Source: Desulfobacteraceae bacterium
GTDB taxonomy: Bacteria > Desulfobacterota > Desulfobacteria > Desulfobacterales > Desulfobacteraceae
Direction of reading: 5' to 3'
Assembly (NCBI GenBank): GCA_016744295.1
Contig: JADGEQ010000037.1
Location: forward strand, 1-64,000
Length of the DNA stretch: 64,000 nucleotides
Below, in pieces: positions 8,107 to 15,058 of the stretch (position 1 is its first letter; every line of letters begins with the position of its first letter). The notes beneath the pieces were generated by a model. That model made no database searches. It had not been told where the DNA came from and worked only from the letters and a program-made list of their open reading frames with translations. A program made the translations under genes and the position numbers.

Positions 8107-8739
8107 TCAGGAGATAAGGGGGCCTATCCGGCACCCGGGGGTCTGGTCCGGCTCGGAAAGGGTGTTCAGTTCCAGGACATGGGCCAGCAAAATACTGCCA
8201 AAAGCCAGGTTGAGCCCGAGGGAGAGGGCCGGGACGTTAAGGGTGTATAGAACCCGCTCCACCGCTTTGGGCGTGGTGTCAAGGGAGAGCGCAATCTCTT
8301 TGTAAGGCAAACCTTCATAATAACGGAGGACAACGGCCATCCGTTGGCCCGAAGACAGGCCGTCCAGAGCTGCTCTTATCAAAAGGGCGGTTTCTTCCTG
8401 CATGATGCTTTCCACAGCCCCGGCTCCAATATCCGGAAATTCCGGAATGGTTTCCATAAAACAAGGCTGCTTTTTTTTTGCCCGATCCATGCACAGGCGG
8501 GTAATAACCCGGTAAAAATAGGTTTTGAATTTTGCCGTTGACCGGTACCGGCCTGCCGCAGTCAGGATCCTGAGAAAGGCCTCCTGTACCATATCAGCTG
8601 CCTCCTGGTCATCCCCAAGAAAACGGTGGGCAATCCGCCAGGCCCATTGCTCGTGTCGTCGTACCACCTCTGCAAAGGCCTGAAGGTCCCCCCGGCCCGT
8701 GGCCAGGATCAGGGCTTCATCACTCGAGCATCCATCCAA
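8107..8739 (-). CDS. ECF-type RNA polymerase sigma factor with an aberrant C-terminal tail
   Basis: About 210 residues. Region 2 is clear (AFAEVVRRHEQWAWRIAHRF, DMVQEAFLRILTA, FKTYFYRVITRLCMDRAKKK), and region 4 too (LSSGQRMAVVLRYYEGLPYK then EIALSLDTTPKAVERVL, the -35 recognition helix-turn-helix). After AVERVL sigma factors normally finish with a few basic residues; here about 45 residues follow that begin TLNVPALSLGLNLAFGSILL, hydrophobic enough for a membrane helix. Neither other frame restores a normal end. The tail may come from a deletion that joined another gene to the sigma gene, or it may tether the factor to the membrane. Its genomic partner is the TonB receptor gene 155 bases downstream. 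Confidence 0.85.
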   Translation of the reverse strand: MDGCSSDEALILATGRGDLQAFAEVVRRHEQWAWRIAHRFLGDDQEAADMVQEAFLRILTAAGRYRSTAKFKTYFYRVITRLCMDRAKKKQPCFMETIPEFPDIGAGAVESIMQEETALLIRAALDGLSSGQRMAVVLRYYEGLPYKEIALSLDTTPKAVERVLYTLNVPALSLGLNLAFGSILLAHVLELNTLSEPDQTPGCRIGPLIS

Positions 8740-9043
8740 ATTTAACCGATTTTTTATTGTTAACCTCGTTGGTCAATCCTTTAATTATGGGGTCACTTCT
8801 CTGGTTGTAATATTAGAAACGATTGTCAAAGATAAAACCCCCTTTGTTTGTGAAAAAAAATTAGCTATGATTGTTTTAATCTGGAATGACTAACATTTTT
8901 ATTGACAGCTAACAAGATTTGAATTAAAAGCAAGGTGATTTTAAATTAAACTAACCGGCATGGCATTTGTTCCTGTCCACAGCGAACGCTGGAACTCTTA
9001 TGATTACAGTATCTTGTCCGGGGTTTCATATAAAGGAGTATGG
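8740..9043 (+). promoter_or_regulatory. Intergenic control region between the sigma factor and the MoxR module
   Basis: About 300 bases, AT-rich. A rightward promoter candidate has TTGACA at 8902-8907, 17 bases, then TAAAAG at 8925-8930, followed by a leader of about 105 bases. Just before the -35 box lie TTAGCT (near 8868) and GACTAAC (near 8889); GCTAAC follows it. The same words (AATTAGCT, ACTAAC, ATTGACA) recur before the gene at 15059, so both promoters may answer one regulator. The leftward promoter for the sigma factor should also be here but I could not place it. Confidence 0.45.
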
Positions 9044-10027
9044 ATGAAAGCATCACAAATTTCAACGGCACTGACCTCTCTGATAAAAATCAGCCAGCCG
9101 GTTTTTATCTGGGGGCCGCCCGGAATAGGGAAAAGTCAGGTGGTTAAACAGACAACATTGTCACTGGGAATTGACCTGATTGATATCCGGGCCATTTTGC
9201 TTGACCCGGTTGATTTAAGGGGATTGCCCAAGATTGGTGAGAATAATGTTTCAACCTGGTGTCCGCCGGCATTTTTACCCCAATCAGGGGAGGGGGTTCT
9301 CTTTCTCGATGAACTGAATGCTGCCCCTCCCCTTGTGCAGGCCGCCTGCTACCAATTGGTTCTGGACCGGCGTCTGGGAGAATATCAGCTGCCGGCCGGC
9401 TGGTCTGTGGTGTCGGCTGGAAACCGGGAACAGGACCGCGCAATTGTCCACCGTATGCCTTCTGCGCTTGCCAATCGCTTTGTTCATCTCGATTTTACCG
9501 TGGATACGGAAGACTGGGTGTCCTGGGCACTTCGGTCTTCAATTGTTTCGCAAGTGGTATCATTTATCCGGTTCAGGCCGGGGCTGCTGCATGCCTTCAA
9601 CCCCGATGCCGATGACAAGGCCTTTCCCTCCCCCAGATCCTGGGAATTTGTCTCACGGCTGATTCAGTCCGGGCCTGAACCGGCCATTTTAAACGAACTG
9701 ATTGCCGGCGCCGTGGGAAATGGGGCTGCTGCTGAATTTATGGGCTTTTTAAAGATCTGGGAAAAACTGCCACGGCCTGGCCAAATTTTAGCGGATCCCC
9801 TGGGCATTGAGGTGCCGGAAGACCCTGCCATTTTATTTGCCCTTTGTGAATTAATGGGACATCACAGTCAGGGAAAAAACACAGGCCCTGTACTTGCGTT
9901 TGCCGCCCGTCTGCCAGCCGAGTTCAGCGTTCTTTTGGTCAGGGAGGCGGTACGCCGGAATAATGAGATTACCCAAAGTCAGGCATTTTCCCAGTGGGCC
10001 CAGGCCCATGCCGATGTGCTGGTTTGA
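9044..10027 (+). CDS. MoxR-like AAA+ ATPase
   Basis: Start ATG 9044 (MKASQISTAL) with AAAGGAG five bases upstream, although the frame is open further upstream; about 327 residues. Walker A is GPPGIGKSQ, Walker B is GVLFLDELN, sensor 1 lies in SAGNREQD and an arginine-finger region in MPSALANRFVHLDF. The insert DPVDLRGLPKIGEN after Walker B's upstream helix is typical of MoxR proteins, which act as chaperones that remodel or insert cofactors into partner proteins, usually with a VWA-domain protein. That partner is encoded 68 bases downstream. The client is not evident: no metalloenzyme genes adjoin the module. Confidence 0.88.
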   Translation: MKASQISTALTSLIKISQPVFIWGPPGIGKSQVVKQTTLSLGIDLIDIRAILLDPVDLRGLPKIGENNVSTWCPPAFLPQSGEGVLFLDELNAAPPLVQAACYQLVLDRRLGEYQLPAGWSVVSAGNREQDRAIVHRMPSALANRFVHLDFTVDTEDWVSWALRSSIVSQVVSFIRFRPGLLHAFNPDADDKAFPSPRSWEFVSRLIQSGPEPAILNELIAGAVGNGAAAEFMGFLKIWEKLPRPGQILADPLGIEVPEDPAILFALCELMGHHSQGKNTGPVLAFAARLPAEFSVLLVREAVRRNNEITQSQAFSQWAQAHADVLV

Positions 10028-10095
10028 CGCTTTTTCAACCGCTTGCCCGAAATCGGGCATAATTTTCCAGCCAGATGCAGTTAACCCGATAGAGG

Positions 10096-11382
10096 ATGAA
10101 TGATAAAACCATGAAAGATGAATCTGCTTTTAAAAAAGTCATCAAGGCCAGGACCGATCTGGTGATGGAACAGCCTTTTTTCGCTTCACTGGCCCTCCGG
10201 CTCAGGGTGAAGGAGGACGCTTCCTGCAAGACTGCATGGACCGATGGGAAAGTGTTTGCCTACAATCCTGCCTACGTCAAAATTTTGAGTCCTGAAAAGA
10301 TGAAAGGATTGTGCTGCCATACAGTGATGCACCCGGCCTGTGCCCATCACAAAAGAAGAAAAGGCAGGAATGCGGCCACCTGGAACAAAGCCTGCGATTA
10401 TGCCATAAATCCGATTTTACTGGATGCCGGAATGACATTGCCGGTTGGCTTTTTGTATGACAAAGCCTATGCCGGCAAAACAGCGGACACTGTTTATGAA
10501 TTGCTCAGGGGCGATTCTGAAAATTCAGAAAAAGGCGAATCTGCAAACAAGGAAGATGATGGCGTTAACAGCGATGATTCGTCATCAGAATCATCGGATC
10601 AAGAAACGGTGACACCGGACAAAACAAACGAGGAGGATGCGTTTTCAAGCGGAATCAGTGACCCGGGAATGTCCGGGGAAGTCCGGGATGCTGAATCAGA
10701 GGAGGGGATGGGGGGTGACACGGAATCTGAAATAGATTGGGACCAGGCCATGCTACAGGCGGCTGCCCATGCCCGGCATATGGGAAAGCTGCCCATGGGG
10801 ATAAAACAGCTCATTGATTCGAAGATCAATCCCAAATTGTGCTGGCAGCAACTGCTGGCGCGATTTATAGAAAGAAATGCCCATACGGACTATACCTGGA
10901 GCATGCCCAACAGAAGATTCATACACCAGGGCTTATATTTTCCTTCGCTGAACAACCATGCGCTCAATGAAATAGCCGTTGCCATTGACACCTCCGGCAG
11001 CATTCAAAATAAACAACTGGCCCAGTTTGGTGCGGAATTGTCCGCCATCATGGAAACCTTTCCCCTGCGGCTTCATTTGCTATACTGCGACATGGGGGTA
11101 ACCGGTTATCAGCAGGTGGAAAAATGGGACCTGCCCATTCGATTTAAGCCGTTGGGTGGTGGTGGTACTGATTTTCGGCCGGTATTTGATTTCTTAAACC
11201 AGGAGCAGATTTCTCCAGCCTGCCTGGTATACCTCACTGATCTTGAATGCCGGTATTTCCCCTTTAAACAACCGGATTACCCCGTTTTATGGATACAGAC
11301 CGGTGGCCGGAACAATGCGGAGCCCCCATTTGGCCAACGCATTCACCTGGACTTCTCCCTGTCCGCCACGGATCAACCATGA
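10096..11382 (+). CDS. VWA-like protein of the putative metallopeptidase type (COG3864/DUF2201)
   Basis: About 428 residues. The N-terminal half resembles predicted metallopeptidases: MKGLCCHTVMHPACAHHKRR occupies the place of their HExxH helix, but the catalytic Glu is replaced by Thr (HTVMH), and ACDYAINPILLDAG follows. Residues about 140-215 are a Ser/Asp/Glu-rich linker, probably disordered. The C-terminal third is VWA-like, with the MIDAS-type DTSGS in IAVAIDTSGSIQNKQ and GGGGTDFRPVFDFL. Such proteins work with the MoxR ATPase encoded just upstream in the same direction. The AGAGG abuts the first ATG, so the Met at 10111 is an alternative start. Loss of Glu suggests a structural rather than proteolytic N-domain. 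Confidence 0.8.
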   Translation: MNDKTMKDESAFKKVIKARTDLVMEQPFFASLALRLRVKEDASCKTAWTDGKVFAYNPAYVKILSPEKMKGLCCHTVMHPACAHHKRRKGRNAATWNKACDYAINPILLDAGMTLPVGFLYDKAYAGKTADTVYELLRGDSENSEKGESANKEDDGVNSDDSSSESSDQETVTPDKTNEEDAFSSGISDPGMSGEVRDAESEEGMGGDTESEIDWDQAMLQAAAHARHMGKLPMGIKQLIDSKINPKLCWQQLLARFIERNAHTDYTWSMPNRRFIHQGLYFPSLNNHALNEIAVAIDTSGSIQNKQLAQFGAELSAIMETFPLRLHLLYCDMGVTGYQQVEKWDLPIRFKPLGGGGTDFRPVFDFLNQEQISPACLVYLTDLECRYFPFKQPDYPVLWIQTGGRNNAEPPFGQRIHLDFSLSATDQP

Positions 11383-11398
11383 AACACGCGAGGATATT

Positions 11399-11860
11399 AT
11401 GAAGATCAACTGGAGAATTACCAAAAAGCAGGGCAACCACCGGTCCTCCCTGAACTATCATATCAGCCTGGAATCGTTTGAAAAGGAGCTGGCCATCCAT
11501 GCGGTACGCATTCAGAGCCTGATTCCCGAACTCCCCAACTCCCATCAGAGCTCTTGCTTCCCCCTTGAAAATGAACGGCATCCCGCATGGACGCCTGTCG
11601 CATTTCATTCAATCAGTACTCCCTATTTTAAAAACGGGGAAATCAGTGGCTTTATCCGGCTGCCCTTCCGCTCTTCCGGTGTGTATCCGGAAGTTAAGGC
11701 CTCTTTTCTGTTGCTTCGGAAAAAATTTGAGAAAATTGTACAGCAGGCATATGGCCATGCTTCTGTTGATATAACGGATGAGCTTGACATCAGTCAAGAG
11801 ACCAGAACCCTTATCGCTACAAGGGTAACCGCCCAAAAAATGCTCAAGTTTTGTGCGTGA
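11399..11860 (+). CDS. Uncharacterised third protein of the MoxR/VWA module
   Basis: About 153 residues from ATG 11399 (MKINWRITKKQGN), with GCGAGGA upstream and only 16 bases after the VWA gene, so co-translated with it. The frame is open upstream but overlaps the VWA gene, which argues for the inner start. No known family is recognised. It is soluble, with no signal peptide or membrane helix; the central part reads YFKNGEISGFIRLPFRSSGV followed by a basic helix (LLLRKKFEKIVQQAYGH). Its position implies an accessory or client of the MoxR-VWA pair. Confidence 0.7.
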   Translation: MKINWRITKKQGNHRSSLNYHISLESFEKELAIHAVRIQSLIPELPNSHQSSCFPLENERHPAWTPVAFHSISTPYFKNGEISGFIRLPFRSSGVYPEVKASFLLLRKKFEKIVQQAYGHASVDITDELDISQETRTLIATRVTAQKMLKFCA

Positions 11861-11870
11861 CGGAAGCCTC

Positions 11871-11901
11871 CCTTTTGTTCACACCCCTTCGCAACAAAAG
11901 G
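11871..11901 (+). other. Hairpin after the MoxR module
   Basis: CCTTTTGTT at 11871-11879 pairs perfectly with AACAAAAGG at 11893-11901. No T-run follows on the plus strand, so termination is uncertain; it does mark the 3' border of the module. Confidence 0.4.
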
Positions 11902-11945
11902 ATCAAAATAGCTGTCAATGACCACAGGGATATCTTTTTTTGGGG

Positions 11946-12030
11946 TTAAATATTTGCGAGCAACAAAATGAATCCCAAAGATGTGACGATAAAATCGGAT
12001 ATGGAACCCATTGCGTTTCCTCTACCCGCA
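11946..12030 (-). pseudogene. Relic of a second NicO permease gene: last 25 codons only
   Basis: On the minus strand 12021-11946 encodes GNAMGSISDFIVTSLGF followed by ILLLANI and a TAA. This is a diverged copy of the end of the NicO gene at 13282-14172 (GNAMESTSGLIV and the same ILLLANI TAA); I count about nine mismatches in 76 bases. Nothing else of the permease precedes it; its left part is replaced by the end of the truncated peptidase gene at 12036. Most differences change the amino acid, so this looks like an old paralog remnant rather than a recent copy. Confidence 0.75.
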
Positions 12031-12035
12031 TAGAT

Positions 12036-13010
12036 CTATACTGATTTTTTATTTGAGGGTTGGGGTGAATGGACCGTTAACATTTTTTTGGATAGTTTTT
12101 TGACTCTTGCCTGGAATTGTTCCATTTCATCGGGATTGATGGCGGCTGCATAATCCGTTCCCTGATAGGAACAATTTTCTTTTAATATGGGATGCATCTG
12201 TTTGAGGGTAGATTTGGATGAAATCCCAGAAAAGGCAAGATGGGCCAATGCTTTTTGAAGGGAGATTCCATTTTCATCATAATATCCAGACCTCCCTGTT
12301 GAATTCCTATGCAGGAACGCTTTAAACTGTGTGCCGTTATTGATGAAAATTGCGGCCTGTATTTTTCCATACCCCATAAACTTACCATCCAGATACCGTT
12401 TTTCAATAAGGAGATCGAATTGGTCACCGGGCTGGATATTCCTGAAAAAATCAATATCCCAGGCAAAAACATCAGACAGTTTCCATGCAAGATCTCGTCG
12501 TTCCCCTGCTTTTCTGACCGCTTCAAGCAGACTGGAGGTGATGGGGACAGAGACCACCGATAGAATTCTATCATACTCTATTGGCATCTGCATGATGGAA
12601 AAACCGATTTTCTCCCTTTGAATGACTAACTTGTCTTGTTTATTGTTCTCATATTCAAATCCGATCAGATTGCTTTCCTGGAGAATGAATTTATAGCCCT
12701 GTCCTTTTTTGACCTGGTAGGATGAAAGATATTGTACACTTTGACGGTTTAACCGGTAGATGGTTTGCATGGGAAGATATCGGTTCAGCAGTGAAAAGAT
12801 GGTATCTCCCGTTTTAATGACCCCTTTGACCACTTGAAACTCCGGCTGTACCGCCATTGGCTGATCAAGACCCGCTTGAATCTGAGGTGGGGAAATCCGG
12901 GGGGATATTTTTATCTCATCTATCGAATAAGAACCCAAAACACTGGAAACCGTAGGTGTTAAGAATATACTAAAGAAAAATAGGAATGCAACGCATCTTT
13001 TTATAAACAT
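12036..13010 (-). CDS. M23-type peptidoglycan peptidase with its catalytic core deleted
   Basis: Start ATG 13010 (MFIKRCVAFLFFF) with AGAAAGG upstream; about 324 residues with a signal peptide. Residues 60-240 match the N-terminal region of OapA/YebA-like M23 proteins: GDTIFSLLNRY (LysM-like), SSLLEAVRKAGE, LSDVFAWDIDFFRNIQPGDQ, then GRSGYYDENGISLQKA. The peptidase domain then starts (MHPILKENCSYQGTDYAAAI) but its first zinc ligand His in HxGxD is Tyr, and about 100 residues that should follow, with the HxH motif, are missing. The sequence jumps to NPDEMEQFQARVKKL, like the usual C-terminal tail. The reading frame survived the deletion. It cannot be an active endopeptidase; a regulatory role is possible, but decay is likelier. 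Confidence 0.72.
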   Translation of the reverse strand: MFIKRCVAFLFFFSIFLTPTVSSVLGSYSIDEIKISPRISPPQIQAGLDQPMAVQPEFQVVKGVIKTGDTIFSLLNRYLPMQTIYRLNRQSVQYLSSYQVKKGQGYKFILQESNLIGFEYENNKQDKLVIQREKIGFSIMQMPIEYDRILSVVSVPITSSLLEAVRKAGERRDLAWKLSDVFAWDIDFFRNIQPGDQFDLLIEKRYLDGKFMGYGKIQAAIFINNGTQFKAFLHRNSTGRSGYYDENGISLQKALAHLAFSGISSKSTLKQMHPILKENCSYQGTDYAAAINPDEMEQFQARVKKLSKKMLTVHSPQPSNKKSV

Positions 13011-13196
13011 ATTTGAGCCTTTCTCGCATAAAAAAATCAAAAGTCAACCTGCTCAATGCCTTGCTTGAACAATGGCATTTTCAAGAGAATATTATCAATA
13101 TTTATGCCAGCCTGGTGAATACTAAAAAAATAAAAATATTATCTTATAAATGCAAGGGTTTCTAGTAATTGGATAAAATCGAATCTCTGGAGGATT

Positions 13197-13210
13197 GATT
13201 AAATTTAATC
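13197..13210. promoter_or_regulatory. Perfect 14-base palindrome GATTAAATTTAATC
   Basis: Self-complementary across all 14 bases, in the 270-base spacer between the NicO gene and the truncated peptidase gene, about 190 bases before the latter's start. Could be an operator for that gene. No known consensus is matched, and short AT palindromes arise by chance. Confidence 0.3.
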
Positions 13211-13281
13211 AAAAAATGAAATATAAGCAACGCCGGTGAATAAAGATGGTTAAATATCGATGGTGTCAAAACAGCTATTTG

Positions 13282-14172
13282 TTAAATATTTGCGAGCAAC
13301 AAAATGAACCCCAAAGTTGCGACGATAAGACCGGAGGTGGATTCCATTGCGTTTCCGAGGAGACGGTGCCGCCTGCTGTTATGATCTGATAATTTGAGAA
13401 CGGCTGCTTTGCCTGACATGCCAGTCAGCACAACCAGGGTAATCGTTGACGCCATTCCTGCTGCAATGCAAAGGCCTAGAACAATACCCAAACCGGTTAG
13501 ATTTAAGGAAATGGCAAATAGCATGACCATCACCACACCCGGGCATGGAACCATGCCAATTGCCAATGCCGTTGCAATGGGATTGGCAAACAATCGTGTT
13601 TGCTTTTGAGCCGTCCCGGCGGAATCACTGAACCATGAAAACAGGCTTTTGATGAAAATAATCAACCCAATAAGTGTGATCAATGAAAAGCTGATGATCT
13701 GGGTGATCTGGGTCATGTTGTCAAGAGATTGGGTGATACTTGTGTGTAGAATATATTTAACGGACAGGACAAGCATGATACCTGAAATTCCATGGGTTAT
13801 GGCCACAAGGTTCCCAAAAATCAGGCTTTGGTGCAGGCTTGGCTTGCAAGTCAAAATATAGGACAATGAAACGGCTTTTCCATGCCCCGGACCTGCTGAA
13901 TGGACAACCCCGTAAACAAATGCAGTCAGGGTTAACAAAAGCATGGGTGCTATCTTTTTTTTAGCGGTTGCTTCCCTAATCAGTTGGGACATTTTTTCCC
14001 TTAGCTGGTGTTGCCAAAAAATAATTTTAACGAAAAATTTGCTTTTTACGGGAAGCACCATGGCTTTATGATTCTTTTCCGGCTTTGAGGTGAACGGATT
14101 TTGGGCCGCGCCAACGGATAAGTTTGAAAGTAACAATAGGAAAGCACAAAACAGGAAAATTGATTTTTTCAT
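13282..14172 (-). CDS. NicO-superfamily nickel/cobalt permease (RcnA/HupE-like)
   Basis: About 296 residues. A signal-like N-terminus is followed by six or so membrane helices. The family signatures are present: VYGVVHSAGPGHGKAVSLSY (HxxxPGHGK, metal binding), ITHGISGIMLVLSV, and MVPCPGVVMVMLFAISL. Proteins of this family move Ni(II) or Co(II) across the inner membrane; direction is not fixed by sequence. Its ATG directly follows the stop of the DUF1007 gene (14173-14175), so the two are co-translated. DUF1007-NicO pairs are common and thought to deliver transition metal. Sulfate reducers need nickel for hydrogenases and carbon monoxide dehydrogenase and cobalt for corrinoids. The last 25 codons have a diverged relic copy 1.3 kb downstream. 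Confidence 0.88.
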   Translation of the reverse strand: MKKSIFLFCAFLLLLSNLSVGAAQNPFTSKPEKNHKAMVLPVKSKFFVKIIFWQHQLREKMSQLIREATAKKKIAPMLLLTLTAFVYGVVHSAGPGHGKAVSLSYILTCKPSLHQSLIFGNLVAITHGISGIMLVLSVKYILHTSITQSLDNMTQITQIISFSLITLIGLIIFIKSLFSWFSDSAGTAQKQTRLFANPIATALAIGMVPCPGVVMVMLFAISLNLTGLGIVLGLCIAAGMASTITLVVLTGMSGKAAVLKLSDHNSRRHRLLGNAMESTSGLIVATLGFILLLANI

Positions 14173-14787
14173 TTATTTTTGCCTGAAATTTAAGAATATT
14201 GCCAGGGGGTTGACGGTTTCATAATAAATTAATGTGGATTTATCTCTTTCCACTTTTGTTTCGATTGTAAAAAGATCTGCGCCTTGTATCACCAAATGCT
14301 TTCCATCCGGAAAATAGATCGCTGAATAATATTCCGGATCATAGGGAGAGAGGGTGATGTTTTTGGGGGCTTTTATTGCGTTTACATGACAGGGGATTAA
14401 AAAATCATATGTGAGATGGCCATTGTTGAGGGTGGCATTAAAATCTTTGATAAACTTAACCGCAAAGGGCTTGTCATCAATTTTCATGTGGACATAATAG
14501 TTATGGGAGGCAATATATCCAAAGGCTTTTTCTTTGATCGTCGCAACTTCATTTTTATCCAGGATGCTGTTTTTATCCGTATCAAAATCTTCACCAATCA
14601 TTGCGGAAAACATTTCATCAAATTTCCAGTGTATCTTAACCCCTGCAAGCCCTTTCTCATCAAATATCATTTTTGTTTCCTGTTCAATAAACACATGGGG
14701 ATGTGCCCCAACTGCCGGGGCACCCATAAACATAAAACATAGGGGTATAAACACCCCAGATAAAAAATAACCCATTGTTCTGATCAT
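14173..14787 (-). CDS. DUF1007 periplasmic protein, partner of NicO
   Basis: Start chosen at ATG 14787 (MIRTMGYFLSG) with AAGGGA upstream, giving a proper signal peptide that ends at VGAHPHVF; a longer frame from 14856 lacks one. The mature protein of about 175 residues opens AHPHVFIEQETKMIFDEKGL, the DUF1007 hallmark, whose first His pair could bind metal. A single EF-hand-like loop occurs at DFDTDKNSILDKNEV. Family members are periplasmic and almost always encoded before a NicO permease, as here. Likely job: binding or presenting Ni/Co (or Zn) to the permease. Confidence 0.85.
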   Translation of the reverse strand: MIRTMGYFLSGVFIPLCFMFMGAPAVGAHPHVFIEQETKMIFDEKGLAGVKIHWKFDEMFSAMIGEDFDTDKNSILDKNEVATIKEKAFGYIASHNYYVHMKIDDKPFAVKFIKDFNATLNNGHLTYDFLIPCHVNAIKAPKNITLSPYDPEYYSAIYFPDGKHLVIQGADLFTIETKVERDKSTLIYYETVNPLAIFLNFRQK

Positions 14788-14937
14788 CCAACGTCCCTTT
14801 CTAATATGGCTGAGAGTTCTCTGGGGTATATTATCCTGTCTGTATGACATTTTCAAGATGCCGGATCATTAGTAGAAACCTTATAAAGTAATTAAGTGTC
14901 GCGGTCAATAAAAAATTAGCTGTAACTAACTTTTTAA

Positions 14938-14966
14938 TTGACAACCACTATGGCCTTCGCTATAAG
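14938..14966 (+). promoter_or_regulatory. Strong sigma-70-type promoter for the DUF2325 gene, flanked by TTAG/CTAA repeats
   Basis: TTGACA at 14938-14943, 17 bases, TATAAG at 14961-14966. An inverted repeat TTAG-N6-CTAA (about 14916-14929) lies just upstream of the -35 box and the palindrome TTAGCTAA (about 14975-14982) just downstream of the -10 box, placed as operators would be. Similar words surround the promoter at 8902-8930. TTAG/CTAA half-sites recall DtxR/IdeR-type metal repressor boxes, an inference supported only by the adjacent NicO locus. Confidence 0.65.
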
Positions 14967-15058
14967 TCACTAAAAGTTAGCTAAGCAAAACTTTTATATT
15001 ATTAGCATATCGTTCCTGGGGCACACGGTGGTATTCGACAAAATAGGGGAAACCAAAA

